DNA of 64,000 bases from Oceanospirillaceae bacterium (GTDB taxonomy: Bacteria; Pseudomonadota; Gammaproteobacteria; Pseudomonadales; Balneatricaceae), in NCBI GenBank assembly GCA_013215505.1, contig JABSQZ010000002.1:62001-126000 (forward strand), in the 5' to 3' direction. The notes under the pieces are model-generated. The model ran no database searches and was not told where the DNA came from. It saw nothing but the letters and a program-made list of their open reading frames with translations. Positions 35,933-44,711 of this stretch are shown here, piece after piece (the first letter of the stretch is position 1; the number at the start of each line of letters is the position of its first letter). Made by a program: the position numbers and the translations under genes.

Positions 35933-37144
35933 ATGCAGATGCCATCCCTACAAAGTTTTGTCGACAATGGGCCCAAGGCCAAAGCTACATTTTCCGCTGC
36001 AGAGATGCGGCGCCGTCAAGATGCAATCAGGCGCCATATGAGCGAACAGGATATAGATGCGGCGCTGTTTAGCTCTTATCACAATATCTGTTACTACTCG
36101 GATTTTATGTACTGTTACTTCGGCCGCAACTACGGCTTAGTGGTAGATCAGGAGAATGTCACTAGTATCAGTGCCGGGATCGATGGCGGTCAGCCATGGC
36201 GCCGCACTAGCGGGTCCAACATCACTTATACAGACTGGCAAAAAGATAATTTTTTCAAGGCAGTGCAAGAGTTAACAGGCAATGTGAAACGTTTGGGAAT
36301 TGAGTTTGATCACTGCAATTTAGATCAACTGCAGCGCTTGAAAGCGGCCTTTCCGGGCATGGAATTCGTCGATATCGCAGCCCCGGCAATGCGCTTGCGC
36401 ATGATCAAGTCGGCGGAGGAGATCGCGCATATTACGCAGATGACCCGGATTGCCGATATCGGTGGTGCAGCCTGTGTGGAAGCGGCGCAAATCGGTGTCA
36501 GTGAGATGGAAGTAGCACTGCATTCCACTGCGACTATGGTGCGGGAGATCGCCAAAACCTGGCCGGACGGAGAGTTGTTAGACACTTGGACCTGGTTCCA
36601 GTCAGGTCTAAACACCGATGGCGCGCACAACCCAGTCACATCGCGGATTATACAGCGCGGCGATATACTGTCGCTGAACTGCTTTCCTATGGTGGCGGGC
36701 TATTACGTGGCACTGGAGCGGACTTTGTTTGCCGGTGTCGCCTGTGATGAGTCGCTGCGGCTGTGGCAACTTAACTGCGATATCCACGATCGAGGTAAAG
36801 AGCTGCTAGTGCCGGGCAATAAGTGTTCTGAGATAGCGGCAGAGCTGAATCAGATGTATGCAGAACATGATTTATTACAGTATCGCTCTTTCGGCTACGG
36901 ACACTCATTTGGTATTCTCAGTCACTATTACGGGCGCGAGGCGGGATTAGAGTTGCGCGAAGATTGTGACACGGTACTGGAGCCCGGCATGGTTATCTCT
37001 ATGGAGCCAATGATCACTATCCCCGATGGCATGCCTGGAGCGGGGGGCTATAGAGAGCATGACATATTGGTCATCAATGAGAAAGGCAACGACAATATCA
37101 CTGCTTTTCCATACGGGCCTGAACATCTGATATTACCGGGCTAA
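35933..37144 (+). CDS. Creatinase (creatine amidinohydrolase)
   Basis: 403 residues, the same length as Pseudomonas putida creatinase and recognisably similar throughout: it starts MQMPS, then SYHNICYYSDFMYCYFGR, SISAGIDGGQPWRRT, LDTWTWFQSGLNTDGAHNPV with the catalytic histidine, and YGHSFGILSHYYGREAGLEL, VISMEPMITIP and GGYREHDIL with acid/base residues. It has the metallopeptidase M24 (pita-bread) fold but belongs to the metal-free creatinase branch, hydrolysing creatine to sarcosine and urea. AGGAG precedes the ATG. No sarcosine oxidase or urease is in the window. The ABC transporter 400 nt downstream may supply the substrate. Confidence 0.85.
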   Translation: MQMPSLQSFVDNGPKAKATFSAAEMRRRQDAIRRHMSEQDIDAALFSSYHNICYYSDFMYCYFGRNYGLVVDQENVTSISAGIDGGQPWRRTSGSNITYTDWQKDNFFKAVQELTGNVKRLGIEFDHCNLDQLQRLKAAFPGMEFVDIAAPAMRLRMIKSAEEIAHITQMTRIADIGGAACVEAAQIGVSEMEVALHSTATMVREIAKTWPDGELLDTWTWFQSGLNTDGAHNPVTSRIIQRGDILSLNCFPMVAGYYVALERTLFAGVACDESLRLWQLNCDIHDRGKELLVPGNKCSEIAAELNQMYAEHDLLQYRSFGYGHSFGILSHYYGREAGLELREDCDTVLEPGMVISMEPMITIPDGMPGAGGYREHDILVINEKGNDNITAFPYGPEHLILPG

Positions 37145-37152
37145 GTCAGCGG

Positions 37153-37189
37153 ATTCAGTTGTGCTGAAAAGTTCAGAGTACAACTGAAT
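37153..37189 (+). terminator. Hairpin after creatinase
   Basis: Outer arms ATTCAGTTGT (37153-37162) and ACAACTGAAT (37180-37189), with CTGAA-AAG-TTCAG nested inside, 9 nt past the stop. There is no U-tract. Confidence 0.5.
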
Positions 37190-37554
37190 GGACAGGTGAA
37201 TTATAGTGATATTTTAGGTAAGTAAATAGTTAACTGGGCGTAAGTATTGTTGTATTTTAATTAGCTAAAAGTTACTGCACAATGGTTTGGAATCGGACAG
37301 TAGATATAAAGCTTTATTATAAATTGTTAATAAGCAATGGATAAATAAAGCTTAAAAGCGGGATTCTGAACAGAACTTAAATTATTTGTTGATAAGTTGT
37401 CGCGTATTGGCACAAAAAAGGTCGTCTAGAATGGTTTTTAAGATTGACTTTTGAAATGCTCTACAAAGCCTGTCAAAACGGTTGTTTAATAGAAAAATCC
37501 TATGCTAGTATCGAAGCCACTTTAAAAAAATAAGAATATATATTGGAGAGTTAC
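37190..37554. other. Intergenic region holding the ABC operon promoter
   Basis: AT-rich, about 365 bases, no gene seen. TTGGCAC at about 37407 lacks a matching -12 GC and is not a sigma54 promoter. Confidence 0.4.
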
Positions 37555-38655
37555 ATGGGTTCTAAATCTGATTTCTTGGTGCAATTTAAGAACGTGCAAA
37601 AGAGCTATGATGGAGTCCATTTAGTCGTAAAAGATTTTAATGTCGACATGGTCAAAGGTGAGTTTTTAACGATGTTAGGCCCATCCGGATCTGGTAAGAC
37701 CACTTGTCTGATGATGTTGGCGGGTTTCGAGACAGCCACTAGCGGTCAGATCATCCTCGACGGACAATCTATTAATAATGTCGCCCCGCACAAACGCGAA
37801 ATAGGCATGGTGTTTCAGAACTATGCTCTGTTCCCGCACATGACAGTCGCTGAAAATTTAGCATTTCCACTGCGGGTCAGAAAAATGGGCAAGTCGGAAG
37901 TAACCGACAAAGTCAACCGCGCATTGAAAATGGTGCGCTTAGATACCTTCGCCAACCGTCGTCCAGCGCAACTATCAGGTGGTCAACAGCAGCGGGTCGC
38001 TGTAGCCAGAGCCTTAGTATTTGAGCCGAAGTTAGTATTGATGGATGAGCCATTAGGTGCCTTAGACAAAAACTTACGTGAAGAAATGCAATACGAGATC
38101 AAACATATTCATGAAGATCTTGGGGTCACTATGTTATACGTAACTCACGATCAAGTTGAAGCGTTAACCATGTCGGATCGCATTGCCGTATTTGACGATG
38201 GCGTAGTACAACAGTTAGCTTCGCCACAGAGTTTATACGAAGAACCCTGCAATGCCTTTGTCGCCAACTTCATCGGTGAAAATAACCGTCTGATGGGCAA
38301 AGTGCTCTCTGTTTCAGGTGACACTTGCAGTGTCGAGTTGGAAGGCGGCGGTGGCACAATACAGGCGACCAAGGTCAATGTTGGCCAGGTGGGTGATAGA
38401 ACGACTTTATCGCTGCGCCCCGAGCGGGTGATGGTTAACCCAGCTGAAGGCAGTTGTGCCAATCTAGTTAACGCCACAGTCGAAGAACTTATCTATCACG
38501 GCGATCACACTCGTACCCGAGTATCAGTTTCCGGTAGTAGCAACTTTATTATAAAAGTGCCTAATACCCATAATCAGCAACATATGAAAAAAGGCGAATC
38601 GATCCGCATTGGTTGGGATACTGATGACTGTCGTGCTCTAGACGCTAATGACTAA
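37555..38655 (+). CDS. Polyamine-type ABC transporter ATPase (PotA-like)
   Basis: 366 residues. The N-terminal ATPase has Walker A GPSGSGKT (about 41-48), Q-loop VFQNYALFPHMTV, signature LSGGQQQR, Walker B LVLMDEPLGALD and H-loop YVTHDQ. The C-terminal TOBE domain (GENNRLMGKVLSV...LSLRPERVMV) is that of the PotA/PotG spermidine/putrescine class. First gene of a four-gene transporter: ATPase, binding protein, two permeases. ATG at 37555 follows GGAG; the in-frame TTG at 37543 is part of the ribosome site. Confidence 0.85.
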   Translation: MGSKSDFLVQFKNVQKSYDGVHLVVKDFNVDMVKGEFLTMLGPSGSGKTTCLMMLAGFETATSGQIILDGQSINNVAPHKREIGMVFQNYALFPHMTVAENLAFPLRVRKMGKSEVTDKVNRALKMVRLDTFANRRPAQLSGGQQQRVAVARALVFEPKLVLMDEPLGALDKNLREEMQYEIKHIHEDLGVTMLYVTHDQVEALTMSDRIAVFDDGVVQQLASPQSLYEEPCNAFVANFIGENNRLMGKVLSVSGDTCSVELEGGGGTIQATKVNVGQVGDRTTLSLRPERVMVNPAEGSCANLVNATVEELIYHGDHTRTRVSVSGSSNFIIKVPNTHNQQHMKKGESIRIGWDTDDCRALDAND

Positions 38656-38743
38656 AGGTTTACTGGAAAAATAAGTGTAAATTTCAACCATAAGATCGAC
38701 TTAACAACCTACAGATTCTACGAAAAATAAGGAAAATAAGAAG

Positions 38744-39844
38744 ATGAAGAAATTACTTAAACGGACAATTGTAGCGACAGCGATAGCCGCTGTTTCTATG
38801 ACTATGGCAACTACTGCTGCCCAGGCTGAAGAGACCTTTACCATTGTATCATGGGGTGGCGCTTACACTAAGAGCCAGCAGCGTGCTTACCACGAGCCCT
38901 ATACAGCAAAAACCGGTACTAAGTTTCTACACGAAGATAAGTCTGGTACTGCACTGGCCGGTATCCGCTCACAAGTAGAAGCAAATAACGTTACTTGGGA
39001 TCTTGTTGATATATTGGAAGGCGATGCGATGATCGCCTGTGACGAAGGCTTAGTAGAAGAAATCAACTACGATGAAATATTAGCTGCCGCACCCGATGGA
39101 ACGCCAGCAAGTAAAGATTTCTTGGGTGGCTTAAATGGCTGCTTTATCCCACAGATCTATTACGCGACACTTTTTGCCTTTAACGATGAGATATTCACTG
39201 GTGAAAAGCCAAGTACTATTGCCGATGTCTTTGACCTGAAAAAATTCCCAGGTAAGCGCGCCTTGGAAAAGACCCCAGCGGGCAACCTAGAATGGGCTCT
39301 AATGGCTGACGGTGTAGCTCCTAATGACATCTATGATGCATTGAGCACAGAGGAAGGCGTTGCACGTGCTTTCAAAAAGCTTGATACCATTAAAGATTCT
39401 GTTATCTGGTGGGAAGCAGGTGCACAACCACCACAGCTACTCTCCGACAAAGAAGTTAGTATTGCCAGTGGTTATAACGGACGTTTCTTCGGTGCTCAAG
39501 TCAATGAGAAGCAACCGTTCACTATCATTTGGGATGGACAGTTAGCTGAGATTGACGGTTGGGTAGTGCCTAAAGGCAAGCTAACCACTGCAATGAAGGC
39601 ATATATTAAATTTGCCACAGACACTCAGCGCCTTGCTGATCAGTCTAAATATATCTCATACGGCCCTGCGCGTAAGTCTTCAGCTGCATTTGTTGACAAG
39701 CACGCCGATACCGGTATTGATATGAAGCCTCATATGCCAACTAGCCCTACTAACTTCACAAACCCAGTGATTAAAAACGCTGAGTGGTGGGCAAACAACA
39801 AAGATGACATGAGTGAGCGTTTCAACGCTTGGTTAGCTAAGTAA
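38744..39844 (+). CDS. ABC transporter substrate-binding protein, PotD-like family
   Basis: 366 residues with a signal peptide (RTIVATAIAAVSMTMATTAAQA). It begins FTIVSWGGAYTKSQQRA, the start of the PotD/PotF group, and contains WDLVDILEGDAMIACDEGLVE and GCFIPQIYYATLFAFND. Members bind putrescine, spermidine, GABA or other cations. Creatinase just upstream makes creatine or related guanidino compounds a candidate ligand, which is inference. Two hairpins follow before the permease genes. Confidence 0.8.
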   Translation: MKKLLKRTIVATAIAAVSMTMATTAAQAEETFTIVSWGGAYTKSQQRAYHEPYTAKTGTKFLHEDKSGTALAGIRSQVEANNVTWDLVDILEGDAMIACDEGLVEEINYDEILAAAPDGTPASKDFLGGLNGCFIPQIYYATLFAFNDEIFTGEKPSTIADVFDLKKFPGKRALEKTPAGNLEWALMADGVAPNDIYDALSTEEGVARAFKKLDTIKDSVIWWEAGAQPPQLLSDKEVSIASGYNGRFFGAQVNEKQPFTIIWDGQLAEIDGWVVPKGKLTTAMKAYIKFATDTQRLADQSKYISYGPARKSSAAFVDKHADTGIDMKPHMPTSPTNFTNPVIKNAEWWANNKDDMSERFNAWLAK

Positions 39845-39860
39845 TTTTAGCTTCCATCTA

Positions 39861-39885
39861 CACTGATGCAACTTGAGTATCAGTG
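39861..39885 (+). promoter_or_regulatory. Intercistronic hairpin I after the binding-protein gene
   Basis: CACTGAT (39861-39867) and ATCAGTG (39879-39885) pair. It is the first of two tandem stem-loops. Confidence 0.5.
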
Positions 39886-39890
39886 ACAGA

Positions 39891-39918
39891 GCAGCGTCAG
39901 GCCTTCTCCTGACGCTGC
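39891..39918 (+). promoter_or_regulatory. Intercistronic hairpin II after the binding-protein gene
   Basis: GCAGCGTCAGG / CCTGACGCTGC is a perfect 11-bp stem with a 6-nt loop and no U-run. Stem and loop sizes equal those of the hairpin after dctP. Confidence 0.7.
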
Positions 39919-40022
39919 TCGCAATTTATAAAAATCAGTTCTGTTTAAATTCTTTGGTCTTATCCATTGGAATCAATAACAACAATAATTAGCCAATTAA
40001 TCTGCAAGTAGGTCGAGAAAAT

Positions 40023-41285
40023 ATGGCAAATACATATTCTAAAGTGGGTGAGATGACGACTAACGATGGTGTGCCATTGAAGGTCAGTTTACGTCGCTCG
40101 CAGCGCAAGCTTAAATTATGGGCATTTTTACTGGTAGCACCGCTGTTGGTGTTCATCCTGGTCAGTTTTATTATTCCCGTTGTTAACATGACCATGCGTG
40201 GTATAGAGAACCCACAAGTCGCCAATATCATGCCCAATGTGGTTGCTGCGCTTGAGAACTGGGAAGGTACAGAGTTACCAGACGAAACAGTATACGCCGC
40301 CTTAGTCACAGATTTGACGATGGGACGCAAGAACAAAAATATCGGTAAGGTCGCTACCCGACTTAACTATGAGCGCAGCGGTATGCGCAGAGTCATTACC
40401 GGTTCAGCCAGAAAGGCCGCCAAGCTCAAAGAGGGGCCTTACAAAACACAGATGATCGAAATTAACAAGGCCTGGGGCGATGTTGCGGTCTGGTCATTAA
40501 TTAAAAGAGAGTCAGGCACTTTTACCAGTTCATACCTGATATCTTCAGTCGATCGCAAAACAAACGATGCCGGTGAAATAGTCGCTAAAATAGAAGATAA
40601 GCAGATATACGTAAATTTATTTGGCAAGACCTTAATGATGAGCTTTTCCATCACTATCATCTGTATTGTATTAGCTTTCCCGATTGCCTATCTACTCGCC
40701 ACCTTGCCATTGGCAAAAAGTAATTTACTGATGATCTTAGTATTACTGCCTTTTTGGACCTCACTATTAGTGCGTACGACCACCTGGATAGTGCTGCTGC
40801 AATCTCAGGGAGTCATCAACGACTTGTTGGTGTGGATGAACATCATCGATGAGGACGGCCGGCTGCAGATGATCTACAACCAGACCGGCACTATCATCGC
40901 TATGACCCATATCTTGCTGCCGTTTATGGTGCTGCCGCTATACAGCGTTATGAAAACGATTCCGCCTACTTATATGCGCGCGGCACTGTCTCTGGGTGCC
41001 AATCCAGTCACGGCCTTTATCAAAGTTTACATCCCTATGACGGTTAGCGGCATAGGCGCAGGTAGCTTGCTGGTATTTATCTTGTCAATTGGCTATTACA
41101 TTACCCCGGCACTGGTCGGTGGACAAAGTGGTTTGTTGATCAGTAATATGATCGCCTATCACATGCAGAACTCGCTTAACTGGGGATTGGCAGGCGCGCT
41201 TGGCTTTATTCTGTTGGTTATTGTACTGCTCTTCTATGCCCTGTTTAACAAAGTGATCGGCATAGACAAAATGAAGATGGGATAG
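40023..41285 (+). CDS. ABC transporter permease (PotB-like) with a large periplasmic insertion
   Basis: 420 residues. TM1 (LWAFLLVAPLLVFILVSFIIPV) is followed by about 150 extra hydrophilic residues (about 60-195) before TM2 (TLMMSFSITIICIVLAFPIAYLLA). The rest is a normal PotB-type permease with the EAA loop around YMRAALSLGANPVTAFIKVY. PotB is usually about 285 residues, so the insertion is a real extension, predicted to face the periplasm. It ends 10 nt before the second permease. Confidence 0.85.
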   Translation: MANTYSKVGEMTTNDGVPLKVSLRRSQRKLKLWAFLLVAPLLVFILVSFIIPVVNMTMRGIENPQVANIMPNVVAALENWEGTELPDETVYAALVTDLTMGRKNKNIGKVATRLNYERSGMRRVITGSARKAAKLKEGPYKTQMIEINKAWGDVAVWSLIKRESGTFTSSYLISSVDRKTNDAGEIVAKIEDKQIYVNLFGKTLMMSFSITIICIVLAFPIAYLLATLPLAKSNLLMILVLLPFWTSLLVRTTTWIVLLQSQGVINDLLVWMNIIDEDGRLQMIYNQTGTIIAMTHILLPFMVLPLYSVMKTIPPTYMRAALSLGANPVTAFIKVYIPMTVSGIGAGSLLVFILSIGYYITPALVGGQSGLLISNMIAYHMQNSLNWGLAGALGFILLVIVLLFYALFNKVIGIDKMKMG

Positions 41286-41295
41286 GAGATAAAAC

Positions 41296-42147
41296 ATGGC
41301 AATTCCAACATACGCAGGAAAATTAGAACGTACTTGGTACTATTCTTATCGGGTAATCTGTACTTTAATCTTTTTGTTTTTAATACTACCCATAATCATC
41401 ATTATACCGCTGTCATTTAACGTGCAGCCGTATTTTACTTTCACTCCGGAGATGCTGTCACTGGATCCGGCCGGCTATTCGATGCGCTGGTACGATGAGT
41501 TTTTCGCCAGTGAAGTGTGGATGAAATCGATCAAGAACAGTTTCTCGGTGGCGATTGCCTCTACTATAATAGCGACAACATTGGGAACATTGGCGGCGCT
41601 GGGGCTTTCCCGACCTGAGATGCCGTACCGGGCGCTGATCATGAGTATCTTGATATCGCCGATGATAGTACCGCTGATCATCTCCGCTGCGGGTATGTTC
41701 TTTTTCTACTCCAGCGTAAATTTAGCCGGTACATTTTTAGGTTTGATCCTGGCGCACACCGCCCTGGGAATCCCCTTCGTGGTGATTACAGTGACCGCAA
41801 CACTGTCGGGTTTTGATTACTCGCTGACCCGGGCAGCCGCTAGCTTAGGCGCTTCGCCGCGCACCGTGTTTTTCAAAATAATGCTGCCACTAGTAACTCC
41901 TGGAGTCATTTCCGGAGCACTGTTTGCCTTTATCACCTCTTTTGATGAAGTGGTAGTGGCGATCTTTATCGCCGGTCCAGAACAGCGCACTATCCCACTG
42001 CAAATGTGGGGCGGTATCCGTGAGCAGATTAGTCCAACGATTCTGGCGGTTGCCACTATCTTAGTTGCGATCTCTATCATGTTGCTGACAGTGTTAGAGC
42101 TACTGCGTCGTCGCAGTGAGAAGCAGCGGGGATTGACTCCCGGCTAA
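41296..42147 (+). CDS. ABC transporter permease (PotC-like)
   Basis: 283 residues with about six membrane helices and the EAA loop LTRAAASLGASPRTVFFKIMLPLV. It ends in FDEVVVAIFIAGPEQRTIPLQMW, typical of PotC/PotI. It forms the translocation pore with the preceding permease. AGGAG precedes the ATG. A terminator follows. Confidence 0.85.
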   Translation: MAIPTYAGKLERTWYYSYRVICTLIFLFLILPIIIIIPLSFNVQPYFTFTPEMLSLDPAGYSMRWYDEFFASEVWMKSIKNSFSVAIASTIIATTLGTLAALGLSRPEMPYRALIMSILISPMIVPLIISAAGMFFFYSSVNLAGTFLGLILAHTALGIPFVVITVTATLSGFDYSLTRAAASLGASPRTVFFKIMLPLVTPGVISGALFAFITSFDEVVVAIFIAGPEQRTIPLQMWGGIREQISPTILAVATILVAISIMLLTVLELLRRRSEKQRGLTPG

Positions 42148-42154
42148 ATGCTAT

Positions 42155-42187
42155 AGCCAGGGCCCAGTGCTCTGGCTTGTTTTTTTC
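42155..42187 (+). terminator. Rho-independent terminator of the ABC operon
   Basis: AGCCAGGGC pairs with GCTCTGGCT (one G-T pair), loop CCAGT, followed by TGTTTTTTT, 8 nt after the permease stop. Confidence 0.8.
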
Positions 42188-42255
42188 TATTACAGGATTC
42201 GCCGCAATCCGCTTCCTTTATACTCGCTACTCTCAAGTGCAAAAATTAATTTTTG

Positions 42256-42597
42256 TTAACTGATTTTTCTTTTGTGGTTTATCTAGGTAGGTGGGTTAAA
42301 TTGGCAATTTCAATAGCTGATAGTTGTCTGTTTTTTTAAAGGAACGTTTCGTTTTCAACGAGTAACTTTCTTTACTCGTGTAAAGAAAGTAACCAAAGAA
42401 AGCACGCCCGAGATTACCTCCGCTGTTCATTCACATCCATGTGATCACTGCATTTGTAAATCCTTTTACTTAAGACTCCTCCGCTATTTGCCAAATTGGC
42501 GACGGTTCATAGGGACATATATGGACGCTCACTCTGCGCGACGTCCTGTCGCTCCGAGCTCCGGCGGCAATCTAAGGGATAGTGTTACTTCGTAGCT
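42256..42597 (+). repeat. Dispersed intergenic repeat element, copy B
   Basis: Starts TTAACTGATTTTTCTTTT and contains TTTCGTTTTCAACGAGTAAC, the hairpin ACTTTCTTTAC-TCGT-GTAAAGAAAGT (42365-42390), AACCAAAGAAAGCACGCCC, ACTCCTCCGCTATTTG, GACGTCCTGTCGCTCCG and GGCAATCTAAGGG. It is closest to copy C and lies between the ABC operon and an SLC13 gene. A heptamer array starts 64 nt after it. Confidence 0.75.
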
Positions 42598-42661
42598 AAC
42601 TCAATAACCTAATTTAAGTTATTTTATATCAAAATTTTAATGGCATTAAATTTTTAAGTTA

Positions 42662-42738
42662 AACTTCCAACTTCCAACTTCCAACTTCCAACTTCCAACT
42701 TCCAACTTCCAACTTCCAACTTCCAACTTCCAACTTCC
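42662..42738 (-). repeat. Heptamer tandem repeat array 4 (AACTTCC x 11, perfect)
   Basis: Eleven uninterrupted identical AACTTCC units (GGAAGTT on the reverse strand), then a decayed GACTCTG. This is the longest and purest array in the window, upstream of the SLC13 gene; it is not next to the 3' end of any gene. Confidence 0.95.
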
Positions 42739-42826
42739 GACTCTGCCTTTTTCTTCTTCCAGTTACTGTAACTTTTCAGCATCTCGAACTATTATTGTTA
42801 GATATCAACGATGGGATCGCAGATAG

Positions 42827-44605
42827 ATGACTTATGAGCAGAGCCTGATAGCCGCTATTTTAATGCTGACTATCCTCCTCTTTATCTGGGGTAAGTACCG
42901 CCATGACATAGTAGCCGCGCTATCTCTGGGCGCTTGTGTGCTGACAGGTCTGGTCTCCTCGGAACAAGCATTCGTTGGGTTTGGCCACCCGGCGGTGATT
43001 ACTGTGGCGGCGGTATTGGTGATTTCCGATGTGATGCGCCGCTGCGGAGTCGTAGACATGCTGGCGCAAGCGCTGATGCCCTACACCTCTAATTTGTTAG
43101 CGCATATCTTTCTATTGACCTCAGTGGTTACCCTTGCCTCTTCTTTTATGAATAACGTCGGTGCCCTGGCGCTGATGTTGCCGGTAGCTATCGCCACTTG
43201 CAGCAAACACGACAGGTCTCCGGCAATGATGTTAATGCCGCTGGCTTTTGGCAGTATCTTAGGCGGTATGACTACAGCCATAGGAACGCCGCCGAACATC
43301 ATTATTGCCATGATGCGCAGTGAAGTATCTGGTGAACCGTTCAATATGTTTGATTTTTCTCCCGTTGGGGTCACCGTCGCAGCGGTTGGAGTGCTATTTA
43401 TCGGCTTGATTGGCTGGCGGTTAATTCCCAAAGCCAGATTAACCCGCAACGCCCCGGATAGGTTATTTGCCATAGGCGATTATCTGACAGAAGTAATAGT
43501 CGGCGAGCAGTCTGATTTAGTGGGCAAGTCGGCCGATGCGATTAAAGGCCTGGAGCAGGCGAATATTGAAGTAGTGGGAATTGCCCACCGGCACAGTGAG
43601 ACGATGTCTATGAAACGCTACCAGCTGCTGAAGGCTGGAGACATCTTGATTCTGCAGGCAGATCCGAATGAGATACAACTACTGTTGGATAACAATGATC
43701 TGGAGTTGATCACCAGTGCCGATAAAAAATTCCTGGAGCTGACTCGTGGCAATTTGACCTTGGTGGAAGGTGTTATAAAACGAGGCTCAGTGCTTGAGGG
43801 CAGGGACGTACCATTTTTGCGTCGGCGCAGTAACAGTTCTCTGGCTCTGGTGGGGCTGGCCCGAGAGGGGCGCAGAGTACAGCGCCGCCTGCGCAGGCAA
43901 ACTTTTCGCGCCGGAGATATATTGCTGTTACAGGGGGCTGCTGATACTGTCGAAGAACAATTATCTGAAATGGGAATGGTGCCATTGGCCGAGCGCCATT
44001 TAAGTTTAGGCGAGCCAAAAAAAGTGGCCATAGCACTGACAATATTTGCCTTGGCAGTCGCGCTTGGAGTGGCAAAAATTCTACCATTAGCGATAGTCTT
44101 TTTACTGGCGGTGATGGTTTATGTACTGCTGGAGATGATTCCGGTACGCAATTTATACGATGCCATCGACTGGCCGGTGATCATTTTATTAGCAGCTTTG
44201 ATCCCGGTCGGTAAAGCACTTGAAGAGACCGGGTTGACGGCATTAGCGGCCAACCAATTGCTAAATATAACCGCTGGATTACCAATCTATATGATCATCG
44301 GCATATTGTTGGTGATGACTATGCTGCTTTCGGATGTGATTAACAATGCAGCCACAGCCGTGGTCATGGCACCTCTGGCGTACAGTCTGTCGCTGGGATT
44401 GAATGTCAATGCCGATCCACTGTTTATGACCGTGGCTATCGGCGCTTCAAGTGCTTTTTTAACCCCTATTGGTCACCAGTCGAATACCTTAGTATTGGGG
44501 CCTGGTGGCTATCAGTTTAGCGACTATTGGCGCATGGGCCTGCCATTGGATGCGTTGATAGTATTAATCGCTGTGCCGATGATTTTATCGGTTTGGCCGC
44601 TATAA
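42827..44605 (+). CDS. SLC13/DASS-type transporter with two RCK_C (TrkA-C) domains
   Basis: 592 residues: N-terminal membrane half (about 1-205), two tandem cytosolic RCK_C domains (about 213-300 and 305-390; LLKAGDILILQADP and TFRAGDILLLQGAA are their ends), then a second membrane half. Transport signatures: SSFMNNVGALALMLPVAIA, GTPPNIIIA in the first half and NNAATAVVMAPLAYS and TPIGHQSNTLVLGPGGY in the second. Relatives carry sulfate or other divalent anions, and the RCK domains probably bind a ligand that gates transport. The substrate is not determined. Confidence 0.85.
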   Translation: MTYEQSLIAAILMLTILLFIWGKYRHDIVAALSLGACVLTGLVSSEQAFVGFGHPAVITVAAVLVISDVMRRCGVVDMLAQALMPYTSNLLAHIFLLTSVVTLASSFMNNVGALALMLPVAIATCSKHDRSPAMMLMPLAFGSILGGMTTAIGTPPNIIIAMMRSEVSGEPFNMFDFSPVGVTVAAVGVLFIGLIGWRLIPKARLTRNAPDRLFAIGDYLTEVIVGEQSDLVGKSADAIKGLEQANIEVVGIAHRHSETMSMKRYQLLKAGDILILQADPNEIQLLLDNNDLELITSADKKFLELTRGNLTLVEGVIKRGSVLEGRDVPFLRRRSNSSLALVGLAREGRRVQRRLRRQTFRAGDILLLQGAADTVEEQLSEMGMVPLAERHLSLGEPKKVAIALTIFALAVALGVAKILPLAIVFLLAVMVYVLLEMIPVRNLYDAIDWPVIILLAALIPVGKALEETGLTALAANQLLNITAGLPIYMIIGILLVMTMLLSDVINNAATAVVMAPLAYSLSLGLNVNADPLFMTVAIGASSAFLTPIGHQSNTLVLGPGGYQFSDYWRMGLPLDALIVLIAVPMILSVWPL

Positions 44606-44711
44606 GCTGGCGTTAAACTTTAAGCTACAGCGACTTTGTGGCGATAACAACTGAGCCAGGCTACTCAATACTGTCAATTCAGTTGTGGGGTACTCTCATC
44701 AAATAGCTGAT

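Noticed and set aside
35933-37144. Xaa-Pro aminopeptidase for the creatinase gene
   Set aside because: Length and many stretches match creatinase rather than the metal-dependent peptidases of the same fold.
37407-37423. TTGGCAC string before the ABC operon as a sigma54 promoter
   Set aside because: No GC dinucleotide occurs 10 nt downstream; the -12 element is missing.
42662-42738. Perfect AACTTCC array as a CRISPR or coding repeat
   Set aside because: The units are 7 bp without spacers, and 7 is not a multiple of 3, so neither CRISPR nor a periodic protein repeat fits.
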